Below the pieces are notes generated by a model. It was not told the DNA's origin. It made no database searches and worked only from the letters and a program-made list of their open reading frames with translations. Below are positions 44,756 to 52,977 of a stretch of 64,000 nt of DNA, piece by piece; positions within the stretch are counted from its first letter, which is position 1; the number at the start of each line of letters is the position of its first letter. Both the position numbers and the translations under genes were made by a program. This DNA is from CAVSUR01 sp963846005 (lineage in GTDB: Bacteria; Actinomycetota; Actinomycetes; Streptosporangiales; Streptosporangiaceae). The stretch lies in NCBI GenBank assembly GCA_963846005.1, contig CAWJUH010000003.1, forward strand, positions 434,001 through 498,000. The letters run 5' to 3'.

Positions 44756-45718
44756 TCAGCGGAACCGCTCGATTCCGGCGCCGTCCTCGCGGTCCCAGCC
44801 GTAGGCCGCCAGGTAGCCCCAGCAGTCCGGCCTGCTGCCGTCGGTGTCAGTGCAGCCGTAGGCGTCGGCCAGCTGCCGGGCACTGGCGATCGTGCCCGCC
44901 CAGCGCTCCGCGTCGCCCGCCCCGGCCAGCGCGGCAACGCCGCGGCCGACGTAGGCTGGCGACTCGGATATCCCGAAGCTGGGCGTCTCGGCGCAGGCCT
45001 CGCGCCAGGTGGCCTCGGTGACGCCGAAGTTCTCCAGCATCTTCTCCGAGCGCAGCCAGCCCGGCGTGACCCCGATCGCAGTGACCGGATAGCCGGCCAG
45101 CTCGGCGTGCAGGCCCGTGACGATCCGTTCCACGTTCGCCTTGACCAGGTCGTAGTAGAAGCCGACACGGCGCCGGAACTGCGCGTTGGCCGCCGAGGTG
45201 CCGTCGGTCATCTCGACGATCAGGCCGCGGGTACCGTGCGCCGCGGCCGTGCGCAGCATCAGCGGGATTGCTGCCCGGCAGGTGATGAGGTGGGTGTGCA
45301 CGCCCATCTGCAGCATGCGCAGGCCGCCCGCCCAGTCGTGCTCCCACAGCGGCTTGTCCCACTGCGAGTAACGGTCGCCGCCGAAGATGTCGTTGACCAG
45401 CACGTCCAGGCGGCCGTGCGCGCGTTCGATGGTGCCCGCCAGCGCGGCGACGGCCGCGGGATCCTCGTGGTCGGCCACCAGCGCCGAGCCCTGGCCGCCG
45501 GCCGCGCCGATCAGGTCGCCGGTCTCCTCGATCGTCTCGGGCCTGCCGATCTCCGACCGGCCCGTCACCCGGCTGCTGCGGCCGGTGGCGTAGACGAACA
45601 GGCCGGCCCGGGCCAGTTCCACGGCGATGGCCCGCCCGGCGCCGCGGGTCGCGCCCGCGACCAGCGCGACGCGCTGGCCGCCGGCGGGCGGCACCCCCTG
45701 GCCTGGCAGCTCCGGCAT
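44756..45718 (-). CDS. SDR-family oxidoreductase
   Basis: A 320-residue short-chain dehydrogenase from ATG 45718. The Rossmann motif is RVALVAGATRGAGRAIAVEL (TGxxxGxG-like), followed by DVLVNDIFGGDRY. The active-site region is VEMTDGT with YYDLVKANVERIV, giving a YxxxK (YDLVK). The coding frame is open far upstream (to 46645) only because it runs antisense to the next gene. The substrate is unknown. This type is often annotated as a pseudo-dehydrogenase/reductase of the DHRS1-like group. Confidence 0.86.
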   Translation of the reverse strand: MPELPGQGVPPAGGQRVALVAGATRGAGRAIAVELARAGLFVYATGRSSRVTGRSEIGRPETIEETGDLIGAAGGQGSALVADHEDPAAVAALAGTIERAHGRLDVLVNDIFGGDRYSQWDKPLWEHDWAGGLRMLQMGVHTHLITCRAAIPLMLRTAAAHGTRGLIVEMTDGTSAANAQFRRRVGFYYDLVKANVERIVTGLHAELAGYPVTAIGVTPGWLRSEKMLENFGVTEATWREACAETPSFGISESPAYVGRGVAALAGAGDAERWAGTIASARQLADAYGCTDTDGSRPDCWGYLAAYGWDREDGAGIERFR

Positions 45719-45785
45719 CTGGCCAGTTAAGCACCCGCCGCCGACAGCCTGGAGCACTGCGCCGCCGCCGCGCCCGGCCCGGGCG

Positions 45786-45938
45786 TCAGCAGGCCTGCCC
45801 GGCCGCGTGATGGCCGATCTCGGTGATGATCTGCGGCCACAGTGGCGCGGAGACCATGTGGCCCATCTGGTGCAGCAGCACAAAGCGCCCGTGCGGCACG
45901 GCGGCCGCGAGCTTGCGGCCGGCGGCGGGACGGACGAT
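45786..45938 (-). pseudogene. Relic of an alpha/beta-hydrolase C-terminus
   Basis: About 50 codons ending at 45786 read GRKLAAAVPHGRFVLLHQMG, then HMVSAPLWPQIITEIGHHA. This is the His-containing end of an alpha/beta-hydrolase. Nothing upstream continues it, because the opposite strand carries the nitronate monooxygenase-like gene from 45948. It looks like a gene cut off by the arrival of that neighbour. Confidence 0.55.
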
Positions 45939-45947
45939 CGGGGCACA

Positions 45948-46913
45948 ATGAGAGCCATGACCCTGTCCACGGCGTTCACCCGCATGTTCTCGCTGGAGCA
46001 TCCGGTCGCCCAGGCCCCGATGGGCGGCTCGGCCGGAGGTGCGCTGGCGGCGGCCGTCTCCGAGGCCGGGGGCCTCGGGATGATCGGCGGCGGGCAGGGT
46101 GACCCGGCCTGGCTGGACCGGGAACTGGCCATCGTCACCGCGCGGACCAGCCGGCCGTGGGGCATCGGCTTCCTGGCCTGGGGCGCGGATCTCGGCGTGG
46201 TCGAGCGCGCGCTGGCGCACCGCCCGCGCGCGGTGATGCTGTCCTTCGGCGATCCGCGGCCGTTCCTCCCGGCGGTCCGCCGGTCCGGGGCGGCACTCGT
46301 GCTCCAGGTCACCGACCTGGCCGAGGCCCGCGAGGCGGTGGCGCTCAGCGCCGACGTGATCATCGCCCAGGGCACCGAGGCCGGCGGCCACGGCGGCCGC
46401 TCGGGGCGGTCCACATTCGCTTTCGTCCCGGTGGTCGCCGACCTCGCGGCGCCGGTGCCCGTGCTGGCCGCCGGCGGCATCGCCGACGGCCGGGGCCTGG
46501 CGGCGGCCCTGGCCCTGGGCGCGGCCGGCGCGCTGATCGGGACCCGGTTCCAGGCCAGCCGCGAGGCGCTCGCGGCGCCCGCGGTGACCCGGGCCATCGT
46601 CGAGGGCAACGGCGAGGACACCGAGCGCAGCACGATCCTGGACATCGCCCGCGGCTCGTCCTGGCCGTCCCGCTACCCCGGCCGCGCGCTGCGCCACCCG
46701 TACGTGGAGCGATGGCGCGGCCGCGAAGAGGAACTGGCCGCCGACGCGGGCGCCCTCCGCTCCTACCGGGAGGCGGTCGCGGCCGGCGAGCTGTCCGGCC
46801 CGGTCTGGGCCAGTGCGGCGATCGACCTGATCACGAGCCTGGAGCCGGCCGCGAGCCTGGTCGAGAACATCAGCGCCGAGGCCGCGCAGGTCCTCGCCCG
46901 GCTTTGCCCGTGA
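45948..46913 (+). CDS. Nitronate monooxygenase-like flavoenzyme
   Basis: A 321-residue TIM-barrel FMN protein. Motifs are FSLEHPVAQAPMGGSAGGAL at the N-terminus, SADVIIAQGTEAGGHGGRSG, with the His base of the family, VPVLAAGGIADGRGLAAAL, and GAAGALIGTRFQAS for phosphate binding. Members oxidise nitronates or reduce enoyl-CoA. The start is ATG 45948 or 45957, the latter with GAGAG upstream. Confidence 0.87.
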   Translation: MRAMTLSTAFTRMFSLEHPVAQAPMGGSAGGALAAAVSEAGGLGMIGGGQGDPAWLDRELAIVTARTSRPWGIGFLAWGADLGVVERALAHRPRAVMLSFGDPRPFLPAVRRSGAALVLQVTDLAEAREAVALSADVIIAQGTEAGGHGGRSGRSTFAFVPVVADLAAPVPVLAAGGIADGRGLAAALALGAAGALIGTRFQASREALAAPAVTRAIVEGNGEDTERSTILDIARGSSWPSRYPGRALRHPYVERWRGREEELAADAGALRSYREAVAAGELSGPVWASAAIDLITSLEPAASLVENISAEAAQVLARLCP

Positions 46914-46947
46914 TGATCCTGCCCGTGATGGTCCCGGCGCGGATCGC

Positions 46948-47733
46948 TCAGCGGGCCGCGGGTGAGCGCAGCCGCCGGGCGGTCAGCACGCTGGTCCGGT
47001 AGCGGATGGTGAACGTCCCGGCGCCGGCCAGGCCGGCCGCGATCGCGCCGAGCAGCGCGTCCAGCCGGGCGGCCGGCAGCGGCCGGTGGATGCTGTGGGT
47101 GCGCAGCTCGTCCAGCCACTGCTCCGTGGTGACCCGGCGCTCCCAGTCGTAGCGGCGCCAGGCGGCCGCGCCGAACAGGCCGCCGCCGGTGATCCCCGCC
47201 TGGCCGGCCGCCGCGGCATGGTCACCCGGCCGCAGCGTGCCCAGCGCGAGATTGCCGGCCAGCAGGTCCGGCGCGTGCTCGCGGTAGGCCGCCTCCAGCA
47301 CCGCCTTGACCGCGGGCTGGTGCGTCAGCGTGTTCCAGAAGATAGCGAGCCCGCCGTCCGGGCGCAGCGCCAGCGCCGCCTTCGGCACCCCCGCGGACGG
47401 GTCGATCCAGTGCCAGGACTGGCCGGACACGAGCAGGTCGAATCGCCGCCCGGCCGGGTCCCAGTCCTCGAACCGGCCGGACTCCACCTCCAGGCCGTGC
47501 TGGCGGGCCACGGCTGCCATCCGCGGATCGGGCTCCACCCCGAGCACCCGGCAGCCGCGCGCGAGGAACTGACGCCCGGCGATCCCGGTACCGCAGCCGA
47601 CGTCCAGCACGTCATGGGCGCCGCCGGCCAGCAGGTCGGACACCATCGCATCCGGGTAGCCGGGCCGGGCGCGGTCGTAGCGGTCGGCTTGCGCGCCGAA
47701 GGACTCGGCCCGCGCCCGGTCGGGGTGGCTCAT
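46948..47733 (-). CDS. Class I SAM-dependent methyltransferase
   Basis: A 261-residue methyltransferase with FGAQADRYDRARPGYPDAMV at the N-terminus, motif I VLDVGCGTGIAGRQFL, motif II VLGVEPDPRMAAVA, and LLVSGQSWHWIDPSAGVPKA. It resembles the UbiE-like protein at 42884 in layout (HWxDP) but is only distantly similar, so it is not a recent duplicate. The substrate is unknown. It is convergent with the monooxygenase gene. Confidence 0.87.
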   Translation of the reverse strand: MSHPDRARAESFGAQADRYDRARPGYPDAMVSDLLAGGAHDVLDVGCGTGIAGRQFLARGCRVLGVEPDPRMAAVARQHGLEVESGRFEDWDPAGRRFDLLVSGQSWHWIDPSAGVPKAALALRPDGGLAIFWNTLTHQPAVKAVLEAAYREHAPDLLAGNLALGTLRPGDHAAAAGQAGITGGGLFGAAAWRRYDWERRVTTEQWLDELRTHSIHRPLPAARLDALLGAIAAGLAGAGTFTIRYRTSVLTARRLRSPAAR

Positions 47734-47837
47734 CGGGCCGCCGCGGCGCGAGCGCTCCGGTCTGCTGGCATGTCCCCGATCGTAAGGCCCGGCCGCCGGC
47801 TGCGTCCGTCAGGACCGCGGTGACTACGCGCCGCAGG

Positions 47838-49307
47838 TCAGCTCGGTGAGGGGGCGGGCGACGTCGGGCTTGCGCTCGGGCTCGGGCTGGTCGTCGTCGG
47901 GGACGGGCTCGGCGAGGTGGTGGTCGGCGAGGGGGACGGGCTCGGCGAGGTGGTGGTCGGCGAGGGGGACGGTGACGGCGAGGTGGTGGTCGGTGACGGG
48001 CTGGGCGTGCCGGTCGGCGACGTGGACGGCGAGGTCGTCGGCTTCGGGGACTTCGACGGCGGCGGCGACAGCGACCCCGTCGGCCCGGGCCCGGTGCCGG
48101 TGGTCGACGGCTGCGGGCCGGGCGGTGACCCGTGCCGCTGCGACGGCGGGATCAGGATCGGCGGCACGCCGGCCGTGCGCGGGTACAGATCGGCGATCAC
48201 CGGCACGGATGCCCGGAGCGCGCCGTGGCGCGCGCCGGGCGGCTGGCGCAGTGCCGGGCCGTCCAGCCGGGGTGCCCTGGCGCCGCCGCGGGCCACGTTC
48301 GCGGCGGTCAGGTTCGGGTTCACACCGGAGTGCGGCTGGATCTGGTAGATCGTGATGCCCGCGGCCACCGCGATCGCCGCGGCCGCCGACAGCGCGACCA
48401 CGGCCCGCGGCCGGCCGACGCGGGGCAGGCGGGCCGGCGCCGGGACGGCCGCAGGCCAGATCCGGGCGGGCGCGCCGGACCGGTAGGCACCCGCCGCGGC
48501 GTCGAACGCGCTGTCGATGCGCCAGCGCAGCCCGGGCGCCAGGTAGGCCAGCGGCACTACGCTCAGCCACTCGGCGCTGACGGCGAGGTCGTCCAGGCTC
48601 TCGGCGCACATCCAGCAGGAGTGAATGTGGCGGGCCACCCGGTTGCGCAGCCGGCTGGCCGGCCCAGGCCAGGTCGGCTCCCAGCCCGACAGCAGCTTGT
48701 CCAGGTCCGCGCAATCCGGCCGCGAGCCCGGCGAGATCGCGGCCGCGACGGCCGAGGCCTTCTCGAACCGGCTGATCGCGCCAGCCACGGCCATCCGGAC
48801 CTGCAGCGAGCTTTCCCCGAGGATCGCGGCCAGGTCCCGGCGGCCGATGCCATGCCGGAACGACAGGCTGAGTACTTCCCGGTCCCGCTCGGGCAGCTCG
48901 GCCAGCGCGCCCTCGGCCAGCCGCAGCGTGTCCCGCTCGCGGGTCTCGGCCGCCAGGTCGGCCAGGCTGATGACCTCGGTGTCGTCCTCGCTGCCCGGCC
49001 GGCCGAGGCTGCCTTCCCACCCGGTGACGGGGCCCGGCTGGCCCGGTTGCCGCTGCTGGCACTCGCGGCGGGCCAGCCGGTACAGCTGGGGCCGCAGCGA
49101 TTCCGGCTCCGGCACCGGCCCGGACTGCGGCTCGGCGGCGATCAGTACCTGCTGGACCGCGTCAGCCGCGGCGACATGATCGTGCAGCAGTTCGAGGCAA
49201 TAGTCGAACAGCGGTGCCACGTAGCCGTTGAAGGGGTGATCGGCCGGGCTGCCCGGCCGCGGGGAGGTCACGCGGTCGTCACCGGGATTTCCGCCGGGGG
49301 CTGCCAA
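47838..49307 (-). CDS. Natural fusion of ECF-type sigma factor, zinc-finger anti-sigma domain, TM helix and Pro/Ser/Thr tail
   Basis: A 489-residue protein from TTG 49307 with AGGAGG upstream. Residues 25-85 resemble sigma region 2 (FDYCLELLHDHVAAADAVQQ). Residues 130-185 form sigma region 4 (LPERDREVLSLSFRHGIGRR and its helix-turn-helix). Residues 225-245 hold the anti-sigma zinc motif HIHSCWMC (HxxxCxxC). One TM helix follows at about 305-325 (AVVALSAAAAIAVAAGITIY). The rest is extracytoplasmic and ends in about 90 residues of PSPTTTSPSPS repeats. Sigma and anti-sigma functions are normally separate proteins; here both would sit on one membrane-bound chain. Confidence 0.82.
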   Translation of the reverse strand: MAAPGGNPGDDRVTSPRPGSPADHPFNGYVAPLFDYCLELLHDHVAAADAVQQVLIAAEPQSGPVPEPESLRPQLYRLARRECQQRQPGQPGPVTGWEGSLGRPGSEDDTEVISLADLAAETRERDTLRLAEGALAELPERDREVLSLSFRHGIGRRDLAAILGESSLQVRMAVAGAISRFEKASAVAAAISPGSRPDCADLDKLLSGWEPTWPGPASRLRNRVARHIHSCWMCAESLDDLAVSAEWLSVVPLAYLAPGLRWRIDSAFDAAAGAYRSGAPARIWPAAVPAPARLPRVGRPRAVVALSAAAAIAVAAGITIYQIQPHSGVNPNLTAANVARGGARAPRLDGPALRQPPGARHGALRASVPVIADLYPRTAGVPPILIPPSQRHGSPPGPQPSTTGTGPGPTGSLSPPPSKSPKPTTSPSTSPTGTPSPSPTTTSPSPSPSPTTTSPSPSPSPTTTSPSPSPTTTSPSPSASPTSPAPSPS

Positions 49308-49594
49308 ACCGTGCCTCCTGTGAGTGCGAGCCGCAGCCTGCAGCTCAAGTGCCGGGATCGTCCGTTTAACCGTAATGGTGACGTCTCTCTGTAGCAGACA
49401 TATTGCTCTTGCCGGCCGGAGCCCCGCAACTTGCCCGGCCGCCGGGCTTGCCGCGCCCAGGTCACGGGCCGGATAGAGTCGGAGTCCGGTGGTGTCATGT
49501 GCGCGCCGGGCCGCAGCGGTCGCCGCTGCCCGCGCCGTGACTGTCCGGGCTGGCAGCCCTCGCTCATCCTCGCCTGATCAGAAGGGACAGCGTC
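49308..49594. other. Divergent promoter region between sigma fusion and membrane protein
   Basis: Gene-free. It contains the ribosome binding site of the sigma fusion (complement of cctcct at 49315-49320) and the modestly AT-rich stretch near 49370-49405. No clear operator is visible. Confidence 0.4.
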
Positions 49595-50569
49595 GTGCAC
49601 TCCCAGCCCGGCCGGGCCGCCCGGCAGCCCCTGGCGGCCAAAGTGCCCGAAGTCACCCTGGTGTTCTGGGTGCTCAAGCTGCTGACCACCGCCGGCGGCG
49701 AGGCGATCTCCGACTGGCTGGCGCCGCACGGCTACGTGCTGACCGGAGTGGTCGAGGTGCTCATCGCCGCGGCCGCCGTGTGGGTGCAGTTCCGGACCCG
49801 GCGCTACGTCGCGACGGCGTACTGGTTCCTCGCGCTGGCCATCGCGATCTTCGGTACCGGCGTGTCCGACGGCCTGCACCTGGTCGTCGGCATCCCCTAC
49901 GCGGGCACGTCGCTGCTGTGGGCGGTGGTGCTCGGGGTCATCTTCTGGTCCTGGCAGCGCAGCGAGGGGACCTTGTCGATCCACAGCATCACCACCCGGC
50001 GGCGTGAGCTGTTCTACTGGGCGACGGTGTTCGCGACCTTCGCGCTCGGCACCGCGCTCGGAGACTTCACCGCATCGGTGGTCGGGCTCGGGTACCTGGG
50101 CTCGGGCGTCATGTTCGCGGTGATCTTCACGATTCCGCTGATCGCCCGGCGCGCCTTCGGGATCAACCCGATCCTCGCGTTCTGGTCTGCCTACGTGATC
50201 ACCCGCCCGCTTGGTGCCTCGTTCGCCGACTACGTCAGCAAGCCCCGGGCGGTCAGCGGCCTCGGCCTCGGTGGCGGCCTGCCCGCCGGGGTGGCGGTGG
50301 CCGCCATCGCGGTGCTGGTGGCCTGGCTGAGCGTGACCCGCTCCGACATCCAGCAGCCCCGGCCCGCGCCAGCGGGCGCCCCGTCCCGCCGCCGCGGCCC
50401 GGACCCGGCGCTGCCGGGCCAGGGTTCGCCAGGCCCGGCGCCGCGAGGCCCGGCGCCGCGAGGCCCGGCGCTCTCGGATCCGGCGCTCTCGGACGCGCCG
50501 ACGCTCGGATTCGCCCCGATCCCGGCGCAAGAGCAGGACCGCACCTGGCCGGACCCGCCCCGCCACTAG
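49595..50569 (+). CDS. COG4705-like multi-pass membrane protein
   Basis: A 324-residue protein. KVPEVTLVFWVLKLLTTAGG and EAISDW near the N-terminus are the signature of the COG4705 group. About seven TM helices follow up to residue 245 (the last near GVAVAAIAVLVAWLSV). The last 80 residues form a Pro/Arg/Gly-rich cytoplasmic tail with PGPAPRGPA repeats. Start GTG 49595. Function unknown. Confidence 0.82.
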   Translation: MHSQPGRAARQPLAAKVPEVTLVFWVLKLLTTAGGEAISDWLAPHGYVLTGVVEVLIAAAAVWVQFRTRRYVATAYWFLALAIAIFGTGVSDGLHLVVGIPYAGTSLLWAVVLGVIFWSWQRSEGTLSIHSITTRRRELFYWATVFATFALGTALGDFTASVVGLGYLGSGVMFAVIFTIPLIARRAFGINPILAFWSAYVITRPLGASFADYVSKPRAVSGLGLGGGLPAGVAVAAIAVLVAWLSVTRSDIQQPRPAPAGAPSRRRGPDPALPGQGSPGPAPRGPAPRGPALSDPALSDAPTLGFAPIPAQEQDRTWPDPPRH

Positions 50570-50610
50570 GTCGCCGGGCCGCAGCCAGGCGGGCGGTAGG
50601 TTGTCGGGCC

Positions 50611-51201
50611 ATGAGCTCGATGCGCGCCGTCTGCGTCTTCTGCGGATCGTCCACCCCGGCCGATCCGCGCTACCCTGCGCTGGCCCGCGAGCTCGGCACG
50701 CTGCTGGCCCAGCGCGGCCTGGAACTGGTCTACGGCGGCGGCAGCGTCGGCCTGATGGGCGAGGTCGCGGACGCCGCGCTGGCCGCGGGCGGCCGGGTGA
50801 CCGGCGTGATCCCGGCCGGCTTGTTCGACCGGGAGATCGCGCACGCCGGGCTGACCGCGCTGCACGAAGTCGGCTCGATGCACGAGCGCAAGCAGCTCAT
50901 GTACGACAGCTCGGACGCCTTCGTGGCGCTGCCCGGCGGCCTCGGCACGCTGGAGGAGCTGGCCGAGTCCGCCACCTGGTCGCAGCTCGGGCTGCACGCC
51001 AAGCCGCTCGCGCTGCTGGATGTGGACGGCTTCTGGGATCCGCTGGTCATGCAGCTGGACCGGATGGTCAGCGTGGGCCTGCTCAAGCCCGCCAACCGGG
51101 CGCTGATCCGCCGGGCCGCGACGCCCGGGCAGGCGCTGGCCGAGCTGGCCAGGCCCGGTCCCGGGCCGGTGCGCAAGTGGATCACTCCCGGCGAGCGCTG
51201 A
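50611..51201 (+). CDS. LOG-family protein (TIGR00730), cytokinin riboside 5'-monophosphate phosphoribohydrolase-like
   Basis: A 196-residue Rossmann-fold enzyme with the LOG signatures VYGGGSVGLMGEVADAAL and LPGGLGTLEELAESATWSQL (PGGxGTxxE), and the Arg/Lys pair MHERKQLMYDSSDAFVALPG. LOG proteins cleave the base from nucleoside 5'-monophosphates; in plants and some bacteria this yields active cytokinins. Start ATG 50611. A hairpin follows the stop. Confidence 0.93.
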   Translation: MSSMRAVCVFCGSSTPADPRYPALARELGTLLAQRGLELVYGGGSVGLMGEVADAALAAGGRVTGVIPAGLFDREIAHAGLTALHEVGSMHERKQLMYDSSDAFVALPGGLGTLEELAESATWSQLGLHAKPLALLDVDGFWDPLVMQLDRMVSVGLLKPANRALIRRAATPGQALAELARPGPGPVRKWITPGER

Positions 51202-51202
51202 C

Positions 51203-51222
51203 CCTGCGGCCGCAGCCGCAGG
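51203..51222 (+). terminator. Possible terminator after the LOG gene
   Basis: Inverted repeat CCTGCGG (51203-51209) and CCGCAGG (51216-51222) with a six-base loop, directly at the LOG gene stop. No T tract. Confidence 0.4.
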
Positions 51223-51266
51223 ACCGGCGGCCGCAAGACCGGCGGCTGCAGCAGCAGCTGCGCCGG

Positions 51267-52350
51267 TCAGGGCCAGCGGGGCCCGGCCCAGCCGCGCACC
51301 GGCCCGGCCTGCGCGTCCCAGCTCTGATGCGCGGCACCGGCGGCCCAGCCCGCCCAGCCGGCCGGGCTGGCCAAACTCGCCCAGCTCGCCCAGCCGGATC
51401 CGTCCGGCCCGGCCAGGCGGGGCCAGCCGCGGGGCCGGCCTGCTCGCGGCGGGGACGGCAGCACCCCTGCGGTCGTCGTGACGCCGCCGCGCTGGCGCCG
51501 GTGGTGCGTGCGCGGACGATGGCGCCAGCGGGGCAGATGCCGGCCCGGCCAGCTCGGGTGCACGGCCGGCCGGGCCGCCGCGCCCACCGGAGTCGCGCCG
51601 CCCGGCGCGGAACCTGCCGTCCGGCGGCCGCGCCGGGCGGCACTGGCGCGCCGGGCGGACTTGCCGCCCGCAGTCACGGCGCGGCCGACGGCCGGCGTCG
51701 TCCGTCCCGCGGCTGCCTTTCCCGCGCGTGCCTGCCCGGTCCGTGCCTGCCCGGTCCGTGCCTTTCCCGCGCGTGCCTGCCCGGTCCGTGCCTGCCCGGC
51801 TCGTGCCTTTCCCGCGCGTGCCTGCCCGGCCCGCGCCGGGGTCGGCGGTGTCTGGCTGCGCTGAGTCCGGCGCTGTATCCCGGCCAGCCGGGCCCGGCCC
51901 GGCTGCGCCGCGCCGGGCCGCGAGCCCGCCCGCGCCCGCGAGCCCGCCCGCGCCGCGAGCCCGCCCGCGCCCGCGAGCCCGCCCGCGCCAGCCCGCCCGC
52001 GCCCGCGAGCCCGCCCGCACGTGCAGGCCCGGCTGCGGCGAAGCCTCCGGCCGGGCGGAGGTGCCCGGCGCTGAGGTGCCCGGAGCCGGGGGGCCCGACG
52101 TGCCCGGCCCGGCCGGCCGCGGCTGGCTGCCGGCGTGCCTGCTGGTCAGCCCGCGGGCGGCCAGGTTGTCGGTGCGCAGGACATGGCAGGAGACAAGGCC
52201 GCAGTACGCCACCGGCCGCGGCGCCGCCGCCGGCCTCGTCAGCAGCGCGATCCCGGTGCCCGCCATGACCAGCACCACCGCCATGGCGCCGAGCAGGAAC
52301 CGCCGCTGCCCGGCCGGCCGCGGCCGGGGGCCGAGAGGCCCAGGCGCCAT
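51267..52350 (-). CDS. Hypothetical repeat-rich secreted or membrane-anchored protein, frame uncertain
   Basis: ATG 52350 has a strong ribosome binding site (GGGGAGGG, four bases upstream). The first 60 residues are convincing: a basic start, a TM or signal segment (RRFLLGAMAVVLVMAGTGIA) and a two-Cys segment VAYCGLVSCHVL. Then the sequence becomes tandem repeats rich in Gly, Ala and Arg. In the starting frame no stop occurs until 50566, which would run antisense through the LOG gene, so that end is not believable. A second - strand frame with an AGKARTGQ-like repeat continues to a stop at 51267 and may be the true 3' part after a frameshift. I report that end as the best guess. Confidence 0.4.
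51712..51835. repeat. 15-bp tandem repeats in a higher-order pattern
   Basis: Units cgtgcctttcccgcg and cgtgcctgcccggtc alternate as one of the first and two of the second, giving a period of 45 bp over about 120 bp. The period keeps one reading frame through the repeat-rich gene. Confidence 0.8.
51920..52020. repeat. Tandem repeat of gcccgcgagcccgcccgc type
   Basis: About five imperfect copies of an 18-bp unit (gcgagcccgcccgcgccc), lying in the same candidate gene as the 15-bp array. Such GC-only arrays are prone to slippage and to sequencing error. Confidence 0.75.
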
Positions 52351-52702
52351 TTGCCCTCCCCAGCATCAGGAAATACGGGAATCCCCGGATGGAGCAATGT
52401 CCGCCATTGTGAGACGCGTACCGGGCGCACCTGGAGCACATGCGGTCACATCCGCCCCGGGCGGCCGGTGCGCGCCCCGCGGACGAGCCCTCGGGGATGC
52501 GCTCCCAGCGGATGCGCTGCGAGCGGATACGGTATCCGCGGCCGCCCCCGGGGATGCGCCCGCGGATGCGCCCGCGGATAAGAGAAGCCTTAATTCGCCA
52601 TCGCCGGGCTGCCGGGCGACAATTACAGTCGATAGACCGCTGACGTCAGCCCTGGCTGATAGCCGTCAGCACGACAGCCGCACCTGCCGGAGGACGAGCC
52701 AG
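52351..52702. other. Gene-free region before the cox accessory genes
   Basis: No supported gene. The stretch holds repeated cggatgcg words (about 52495-52575), a palindrome at 52523-52539, and the ribosome binding site GGAGGA at about 52689-52694 for the gene at 52703. Confidence 0.5.
52523..52539. promoter_or_regulatory. Perfect palindrome upstream of the cox accessory operon
   Basis: GCGGATAC and GTATCCGC are exact inverted repeats around one base, 164 bases before the first gene of the + strand cox accessory unit. It is a candidate operator. Confidence 0.4.
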
Positions 52703-52960
52703 ATGAGCCGTGACAGCGACGAGGCGCTGGAGGTACTGCGCGGGATCTGGACCGCGCAGGGCCAGTCCGGCGCGGATCTCGACGACGACGGCCCGGTCAA
52801 AGCCTGCAAGAAGATGGCGGACGTCGGGTTCGGGGCGATGGCCGGACCGGACGGCGACCTGCACGCGGCCTGGCGGGCCAAGCTCGAGCGGGAAGGCAAG
52901 CTCACCCCGGGCGGCGGCAGCCTGGCCGACCTGGTCCTGCAGCCTGGCCAGGACCGCTGA
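52703..52960 (+). CDS. Small conserved-looking protein preceding coxD
   Basis: An 85-residue soluble protein from ATG 52703 with GGAGGA nine bases upstream. It reads SDEALEVLRGIWTAQGQSGA, then KKMADVGFGAMAGPDGDLHA. It is acidic at the N-terminus and has no TM helix. I do not recognise the family. It precedes the MoxR ATPase by 17 bases on the same strand, so it is probably the first gene of the coxDE unit. Confidence 0.7.
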   Translation: MSRDSDEALEVLRGIWTAQGQSGADLDDDGPVKACKKMADVGFGAMAGPDGDLHAAWRAKLEREGKLTPGGGSLADLVLQPGQDR

Positions 52961-52977
52961 GCCCGGCAGCACGCGGG

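Noticed and set aside
50601..52268. 555-codon + strand frame across the LOG gene and the repeat region
   Set aside because: In the LOG region it is out of frame with the real enzyme. In the repeats every frame is open, so openness carries no weight.
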